Origin: Phascolarctobacterium sp. | GTDB lineage: Bacteria; Bacillota; Negativicutes; Acidaminococcales; Acidaminococcaceae | Length of the DNA: 64,000 nucleotides | Reading direction: 5' to 3' | NCBI RefSeq assembly: GCF_030531065.1 | Contig: NZ_JAUNOQ010000001.1 | Span: forward strand, 1-64,000 | Part shown: piece after piece, positions 58,835 through 64,000 of the stretch | Numbering within the stretch: the stretch's first letter is position 1 | Layout of the letters: the number at the start of each line of letters is the position of its first letter | Made by a program: the position numbers and the translations under genes | The notes under the pieces: model-generated | What the model saw: the letters and a program-made list of their open reading frames with translations, nothing else | The model's database searches: none | Told to the model about the DNA's origin: nothing

Positions 58835-59869
58835 TTACAACTCGTTAATCATTTCTATGAGCCTGTCCACCTCTTCGTCCTTCGTGGCCCAGCTGGTGCA
58901 GATGCGCACGCTGTAATTGCCGTCGGGCAGATAGGCGATATGGCTCAGGGCAAATTCTTCGCTGAGCTTAGCGAATTGCGCGGGCGTCATAATTACGAAT
59001 TGCTGGTTGGTGGGCGAATCGGTAACGAATTTAAAGCCGCGGGCCAGCAGCGCTTCGCGAATTTTCAGCGCCTGCAGCGTGCCCTTGGCGCAGATTTTAG
59101 TATACAGATCGTCGGTGAAAATAGTGCCGTACTGCACGCCTAAAAGACGGCCCTTGGCCATTATCGCGCCGCATTGCTTGGCGATGGTGCGAAAGTCCGG
59201 CTTGAGCGCGTCGTTGGTGATGACTACCGCTTCGCCGAAGAGCAGGCCGCATTTTGTGCCGCCGATATAGAATACGTCGCAGTTAGCCGCCAGATCGGCT
59301 GCGGTCATATCGTTGCTCGGAGCGCCCAGCGCGTAGCCCAGGCGCGCGCCGTCCACGAACAGGTATAACCCTGCTTCTCTGCATACGGCGTACAACTCCT
59401 GCAGCTCTTGCTTGCTGTACATACTGCCGATTTCTGTGGGCTGAGAAATGTAAACCATTTTCGGCTGCGCCCAATGCTCGCGGGACGGGTCGGTATCGTA
59501 TTTAATCCATTCGGCCTTAATTTGGGCTGCGGTCAGCTTGCCGTCGTCGCTGGGCAGGGGCAGAACACGGTGCCCCACATGCTCGATAGCTCCGGCCTCG
59601 TGGGTATTGATATGGCTGGGAACGGCGCCGAAAACGGCTTGGTGAGGACGCAGCGCGGCGCAGATAACCGTAAGGTTAGTCTGGGTGCCGCCGACTAAAA
59701 AGTGGACGTCTGCGTCAGGGCAGCTAAAGGCCTTTTTGATTTTTTCTCTTGCCTCGTCGCAGTACGGGTCGAGGCCATAGCCGTCCGTCTGCTCCATATT
59801 GGTTGCGATCAGCCGTTCCAAAACGGCGGGATGGCAGCCTTCGGTGTAGTCGCTGTTGAATCTGTACAT
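58835..59869 (-). CDS. ltaE: Low-specificity L-threonine aldolase
   Basis: A 344-residue fold-type I PLP enzyme. Features: NSDYTEGCHPAVLERL at the start, FLVGGTQTNLTVICAALRPH, HEAGAIEHVGHRVLPLP, LFVDGARLGYALGA and the PLP lysine in YIGGTKCGLLFGEA. It cleaves threonine or allo-threonine to glycine and acetaldehyde. The ATG at 59869 follows GAGGGGG; an upstream in-frame start would include that site. Confidence 0.9.
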   Translation of the reverse strand: MYRFNSDYTEGCHPAVLERLIATNMEQTDGYGLDPYCDEAREKIKKAFSCPDADVHFLVGGTQTNLTVICAALRPHQAVFGAVPSHINTHEAGAIEHVGHRVLPLPSDDGKLTAAQIKAEWIKYDTDPSREHWAQPKMVYISQPTEIGSMYSKQELQELYAVCREAGLYLFVDGARLGYALGAPSNDMTAADLAANCDVFYIGGTKCGLLFGEAVVITNDALKPDFRTIAKQCGAIMAKGRLLGVQYGTIFTDDLYTKICAKGTLQALKIREALLARGFKFVTDSPTNQQFVIMTPAQFAKLSEEFALSHIAYLPDGNYSVRICTSWATKDEEVDRLIEMINEL

Positions 59870-59937
59870 AAATAAACCCCCTCGTAAAATCAAATTATAT
59901 ATTAGTAATCCAGCCGGCAGCAAAATTAAATTTCTCT

Positions 59938-60588
59938 TTAATTTTTGTGCAACAGCTTTTTGCCAACCAATTCATATAAAACCGGCAGCACGGAAAAGAT
60001 AACGATGCCCAAGGTTACGAGCGTAAAATTTTGCTTGATAACGGGGATGTTGCCGAAGAAATAGCCGCCGCCGACAAAAAGGAAAACCCAGGTTACGGCG
60101 CCGATTACATTATAATGGGCGAAGGTCAGATAGTGCATTTTGCCTATGCCTGCCACAAAGGGCGCGAAGGTGCGCACGATGGGCACGAAGCGGGCTAAGA
60201 ATATAGCCTTATGCCCGTGCTTTTCGTAAAAGGCGCTGGCTTTGTCGATATGCTCCTTTTTTATCAGGCTGTGCTTGGCGTTGATTAAGTGCAGCCCCAG
60301 CTTTTCGCCGATCATATAATTGCAGGCGTCGCCTAAGATTGAAGATATTAAAAAGATAATGGTGATGATTTTTATATCCATACCTTCCGGCGCAGTAGCG
60401 GCCAACGCGCCGCAGGCGAAAAGCAGGGAATCGCCGGGCAGGAAAGGGGTGACGACCAGACCCGTTTCACAAAATACAACTAAAAATAAAATTGCGTAAA
60501 TCAAATGACCATAGGCCGCCATAATCTCCGGCAGATGCTTGTCAAGGTGCAGCACCAGGTCGATAAAATACATTGCGTAGGCTTCCAT
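59938..60588 (-). CDS. DedA family membrane protein
   Basis: A 216-residue protein with the DedA/SNARE-associated (VTT) signature: FCETGLVVTPFLPGDSLLFACGALAA, GDACNYMIGEKLG and FLARFVPIVRTFAPFVAGIGKMHYLTF. Members flip undecaprenyl phosphate or other lipids, or support the proton gradient. AAGGAGAG precedes the ATG at 60588. Confidence 0.93.
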   Translation of the reverse strand: MEAYAMYFIDLVLHLDKHLPEIMAAYGHLIYAILFLVVFCETGLVVTPFLPGDSLLFACGALAATAPEGMDIKIITIIFLISSILGDACNYMIGEKLGLHLINAKHSLIKKEHIDKASAFYEKHGHKAIFLARFVPIVRTFAPFVAGIGKMHYLTFAHYNVIGAVTWVFLFVGGGYFFGNIPVIKQNFTLVTLGIVIFSVLPVLYELVGKKLLHKN

Positions 60589-60756
60589 TCTTTGCTCTCC
60601 TTTTCACTATCGATATAAAAATATTTTAGCAGAAAAATTTCTCCTTGTCATAATATTTTCGCAGGGAATTGTGATTTTTTCCTTAAAAATGTGATAAAAT
60701 AAAAAATATAATCAGTAAAACTTTAATAAGTGATAAAGACAAGGAGCATATTTGAT

Positions 60757-61623
60757 ATGGAAGAAAAAGAAGTATTATGCTGGTGCGGAAGCGGTAAGGC
60801 TTACGCTCATTGCCATCAGATGAACGACGCTAAGCTGGCGTTGCTGCAATCTCAGGGACAGGAAGTGCCTTCGCGGGATATGATTAAAACGCCGGAACAG
60901 ATTGCCGGTATCCGCGAGGCCTGCGCTATCAATACGGCGGTGTTGGACGAGGTGGCAAAATACATTAAGGTCGGTATGACTACGGAAGAAATCAATACCA
61001 TCGTTTACGATTTTACTATCGCTCACGACGCGGTGCCTGCGCCTTTGGGCTTTTGCGGCTTTCCTAAATCCGTCTGCACCTCTGTGAACGATCAGGTGTG
61101 CCACGGCATTCCCAGCGAAAAGGACGTGCTGCGCAGCGGCGATATTGTCAACGTGGACGTTTCTACTATTTATAAGGGTTATTACGCCGACGCTTCCCGT
61201 ATGTTTATGATTGGCAAGGTTAAAAAACCGGCTGCCGATTTGGTGGCTATCACCAAGCAATGCCTGCTCAAGGGCATTGAAGCGGCGCAGCCCTGGGCTC
61301 ATCTGGGCGATATCGGCGCGGCGGTTTCCCAGCTGGCGCGCAAGCACGGCTACAGCGTCGTTACCGAATTTGGCGGTCACGGCGTGGGTATAGATTTTCA
61401 CGAGGACCCCTTCGTCTGCCATGTTGGCAAGCGCAACACCGGTATGGTGCTGGCTCCCGGTATGATTTTTACCATCGAGCCCATGATCAATATGGGGCGC
61501 AAGGATATTTTTGTGGACGCGGCTAACGATTGGACCGTTTATACCAACGACGGCAGTCTTTCCGCTCAGTGGGAGCATACCATTTTAATCACCGAAAACG
61601 GGCCGGAGATTTTGACTTACTGA
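60757..61623 (+). CDS. map: Methionine aminopeptidase type I with N-terminal SEC-C zinc motif
   Basis: A 288-residue enzyme. The first 20 residues hold the SEC-C zinc motif (LCWCGSGKAYAHCH). The catalytic domain has the metal ligands in VNVDVSTIYKGYYADASRMF, GHGVGIDFHEDPFV and FTIEPMIN, and the last Glu in SAQWEHTILIT. It removes N-terminal methionine from nascent proteins. The ATG at 60757 has AAGGAG upstream. Confidence 0.95.
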   Translation: MEEKEVLCWCGSGKAYAHCHQMNDAKLALLQSQGQEVPSRDMIKTPEQIAGIREACAINTAVLDEVAKYIKVGMTTEEINTIVYDFTIAHDAVPAPLGFCGFPKSVCTSVNDQVCHGIPSEKDVLRSGDIVNVDVSTIYKGYYADASRMFMIGKVKKPAADLVAITKQCLLKGIEAAQPWAHLGDIGAAVSQLARKHGYSVVTEFGGHGVGIDFHEDPFVCHVGKRNTGMVLAPGMIFTIEPMINMGRKDIFVDAANDWTVYTNDGSLSAQWEHTILITENGPEILTY

Positions 61624-61687
61624 TGCAGGCTGAAAGCGGCTTGGCTTTTTATACTGCAATTTTATTTTAAGAAAGTAGAGGGAATTT

Positions 61688-63412
61688 ATGCTTACCCATA
61701 TCCGCAGCGTGGCGTTGGGCAGGAAGCCGGCTGATTTGCTGCTGCAAAACGGCAGGGTGGTCGACGTGCTGACAGAAACTATTTATGAGGCCGACGTGGC
61801 GCTGGCCGACGGCCGTATTGCCGCTGTGCTGCCGGCCGGCACGCCCTGCGAGGCGGCGGAGATAATCGACTTGGCTGGCGCTTATGTCGCTCCCGGTTTG
61901 ATTAACGCTCACTGCCATGTGGAAAGCAGTATGGCGGCTCCGGAAAGCTATTGCGCCGAAGAGCTGCGCTGGGGCGTGACGACGCTGATTACCGACCCGC
62001 ACGAAATTGCCAACGTGGCCGGGGCCGAGGGCATTCGCTATATGCTGCGCGCTGGCAGGCAGATGCCGCTCAATTATTATGTGGAGCTGCCAAGCTGCGT
62101 GCCTGCCACGCCTTGGGAGCATGCTGGCTGCGTTATGGAAGCTGCGGCTATTGCCGAGCTGCTGGAGGAGCCGGGAGTTTTAGGCCTGGGCGAGATGATG
62201 AATGTGCCGGGCGTACTGCACAACGACGCGGAGGTTTTGGCGAAGCTGCGGCTATTCCTGAAAGCGGGGCGCATCGTCGACGGGCACGCGCCTTTGCTGA
62301 CGGGGCGGGAGCTGCAGGCCTACGCTGCCAGCGGCATCTCTACGGACCACGAGGTCGTAAGCTGGGAGGAAGCAAAAGAAAAGCTGCGCGCCGGTCTGGC
62401 CGTTTTAGTGCGAGAGGGCAGTGCTTCGAAAAATTTGCGGGCCATTTTGCAGGGCGCTGTCAGCGAGGGCATTGCTACCCGTAATTTTGCTTTCTGTACC
62501 GATGATAAGCATTTGGCGGATATTCGCCGCGAGGGCACGATTCGCCATTGTGTGCGTCAGGCGGTGGCCTTGGGATTGCCGCCCGCCAAGGCTTTGGCTA
62601 TCGCCAGCATTAACGCTGCGCAGATTTATGGTTTGCGACGTTTGGGCGCTATTGCTCCCGGCTGGCAGGCGGATATCGTAGTTTTTAAGAATTTGCAGGA
62701 TTTTGAACCGCTGCGGGTTTTCCATCAGGGCAGGGACGCTTGGGCGGTATGCGCGGAAATTAAGCCGGTAACGCCGCCAGCGGTCTTGCGCGGCAGCGTG
62801 CGGCCAGCCCCCTTCAGCGCCGCCGATTTTTCTTTAAGTAAATTTTTGCCTGATAAGGAATATCCCGTGATCAAAATGCTGCCGGATAATATCTGCACCG
62901 AACGGGGTAGCATTCAAGGCTGCGAAATTGCTTCGGCCTTGGCGGCAGGGAAGTTGCACTTGATAGCTGTGCTGGAACGGCATCACGGTACCGGACATTT
63001 AGGTTTGGGGCTGTTGCAGGGCTACGGCCTGAGCGACGGCGCTGCCGCTACGACGGTGGCCCACGATTCCCATAATTTAATCGTTGCCGGCACCGACCCT
63101 GACGCTATGGCAATAGCGGCACAGGAGCTGGTGCGGGTGCAGGGCGGCTATACGCTTGTGCAGAACGGCAAAGTCGCAGGTACGGTGCCTCTCAATATCT
63201 GCGGCCTGATGAGCAGCGCGGATACGGAGAACTTAATAAAAAGCTTGGAAAATATCGCAGCGCTGGCTCATGCCCAGGGCGTGCCGAAGAACATCGACCC
63301 CTTTGTTTCCTTGAGCTTTATGGCGCTGCCGGTAATTCCCCGCCTGCGCATTACCGATATGGGACTTTTTGACGTGGATAAATTTCAATTTGTAGAAGGA
63401 ATGGGAGCGTAA
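61688..63412 (+). CDS. ade: Adenine deaminase
   Basis: A 574-residue amidohydrolase: LINAHCHVESSMAAPESYC (metal ligands), TTLITDPHEIANVAG, GLGEMMNVPGV, DGHAPLLTG, STDHEVVSWEEA and FCTDDKHLADI. The C-terminal part includes VAHDSHNLIVAGTD. It converts adenine to hypoxanthine and ammonia, for purine salvage and nitrogen supply. It follows map after 64 bp. Confidence 0.95.
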   Translation: MLTHIRSVALGRKPADLLLQNGRVVDVLTETIYEADVALADGRIAAVLPAGTPCEAAEIIDLAGAYVAPGLINAHCHVESSMAAPESYCAEELRWGVTTLITDPHEIANVAGAEGIRYMLRAGRQMPLNYYVELPSCVPATPWEHAGCVMEAAAIAELLEEPGVLGLGEMMNVPGVLHNDAEVLAKLRLFLKAGRIVDGHAPLLTGRELQAYAASGISTDHEVVSWEEAKEKLRAGLAVLVREGSASKNLRAILQGAVSEGIATRNFAFCTDDKHLADIRREGTIRHCVRQAVALGLPPAKALAIASINAAQIYGLRRLGAIAPGWQADIVVFKNLQDFEPLRVFHQGRDAWAVCAEIKPVTPPAVLRGSVRPAPFSAADFSLSKFLPDKEYPVIKMLPDNICTERGSIQGCEIASALAAGKLHLIAVLERHHGTGHLGLGLLQGYGLSDGAAATTVAHDSHNLIVAGTDPDAMAIAAQELVRVQGGYTLVQNGKVAGTVPLNICGLMSSADTENLIKSLENIAALAHAQGVPKNIDPFVSLSFMALPVIPRLRITDMGLFDVDKFQFVEGMGA

Positions 63413-63413
63413 T

Positions 63414-64000
63414 ATGCATAAGCTTGTAGCGCAACTTATAGTTTACCGTAATCTGCCGCCGGACAATTTATTGCAGCCCCTGGCGGCTGTCTGCGAGGAA
63501 TTCAGCAGCGGCGTCTATCAGCGGGAGCAGCTGGTGGCCCGCATCTACGACCAGGTGCATAAGCTGCTGGACGTGGCGACGGTTTACGGCTTCGATAAAA
63601 ATTTATGGCATAATTATCTTACTTATTTATTGGTGAGCTGCGAGAATCCTTTCGCCATTACCTGTGAAAAGGAAGGCGCCTGCGACGGCAGCGTCAACCG
63701 GTTTGCGAAAAATGATTTTGCCGTGTTCAAGCAGCTTTTCGATTATGATTTCAGCGAGCTGGAGCAAAAGCTGCATATCAGCTGCTTTTCCATAATCAGT
63801 AATTACCGGGCAGTGGTGAAAAAGGAACGCCGCTATAATAAAAATATCAGCGAAAAGGTGCAGGCTTTAAGCGCCGCCATCGAGCAGGCCGCCGACGCCG
63901 AGGAAATTTTTAAGCTGGTAACGGATTTTTATAAAGCCTACGGTGTGGGCAAGCTGGGCTTGAACAAAGCCTTTCGTCTGGCGCATGAGGAGGCGGGCGT
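63414..64000 (+). CDS. DUF815 ATP-binding protein, N-terminal part (truncated by window)
   Basis: The ATG lies 1 bp after the ade stop codon. 195 codons are visible and the frame is open to the edge. The sequence (MHKLVAQLIVYRNLPPDN..., SCENPFAITCEKEGACDGSVNRFAKNDFAVFKQLFDYD) matches the N-terminal helical part of DUF815 proteins, which continue into an AAA-type ATPase domain. The ATPase motifs are beyond the window, so the call rests on the N-terminus only. Confidence 0.7.
   Translation, partial: MHKLVAQLIVYRNLPPDNLLQPLAAVCEEFSSGVYQREQLVARIYDQVHKLLDVATVYGFDKNLWHNYLTYLLVSCENPFAITCEKEGACDGSVNRFAKNDFAVFKQLFDYDFSELEQKLHISCFSIISNYRAVVKKERRYNKNISEKVQALSAAIEQAADAEEIFKLVTDFYKAYGVGKLGLNKAFRLAHEEAG

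Overview
The window reads as a chromosomal segment of a Negativicutes bacterium (diderm Firmicutes), most likely an Acidaminococcaceae member close to Phascolarctobacterium or Acidaminococcus. The genus is an inference from gene content and was not tested. Supporting points are an LpxT-like lipid A phosphotransferase (so an outer membrane), an anaerobic set of enzymes ([FeFe] hydrogenase-like protein, Fe-S serine dehydratase, pyruvate carboxylase), a type III glutamine synthetase, Firmicutes-style ribosome binding sites with frequent TTG/GTG starts, and HutP-, PdxR- and TSCPD-family proteins.

Layout. 1-953: the 3' end of a MmeI-like DNA methyltransferase. 954-2572: a repeat-rich scar with no ordinary gene. 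It holds a probable type I toxin-antitoxin locus, a second copy of its antitoxin RNA without the toxin, and a 262-bp direct repeat. 2573-8879: a three-gene GlpA-like oxidoreductase operon, lpxT, a secreted protein and a hydrogenase-like protein. 9002-13345: a nitrogen block made of glutamine synthetase III, behind a leader that looks like an attenuator plus an alternative-pairing RNA, and an ammonium transporter fused to a PII domain. 13283-24183: a 10.9-kb integrated element bounded by perfect 72-bp direct repeats and inserted in the amt terminator. It carries a tyrosine integrase, a TOPRIM/DUF927 primase-helicase, two divergent repressor/Cro-like pairs, an Xis-like protein, a sigma-like DUF1492 regulator, hicAB, a HigBA-like pair and an orphan BrnA-like antitoxin. 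It has no capsid, tail or conjugation genes, so it resembles a phage satellite or a small replicative integrative element.

24184-41669: an HD-domain protein, pyruvate carboxylase, several large uncharacterised proteins, a bile-acid-family symporter, a YigZ protein, the pdxR-pdxST vitamin B6 block, and wecA/wecB-like genes for undecaprenyl-linked GlcNAc/ManNAc metabolism. 41765-48666: the ATP synthase operon atpZ-like/I/B/E/F/A/G/D/C. There is no separate atpH; the delta C-terminal domain is instead fused to the N-terminus of alpha. 48746-53347: an opposite-strand cluster with a ClC antiporter, a HerA-like ATPase, CorA and a TSCPD protein. 53628-57486: a serine uptake and catabolism operon (symporter, HutP-like regulator, sdaAB, sdaAA, ridA). 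57671-57947: tRNA-His, tRNA-Gln and tRNA-Lys. 58065-64000: a DUF4160/DUF2442 pair, threonine aldolase, DedA, methionine aminopeptidase, adenine deaminase and the start of a DUF815 ATPase.

The observations I rate highest are the delta-alpha ATP synthase fusion, the glutamine synthetase leader, the boundaries and symmetric TGTCACA site clusters of the integrated element, and the type I toxin-antitoxin locus with a decayed duplicate. All calls come from reading the sequence; no database search or folding program was run.
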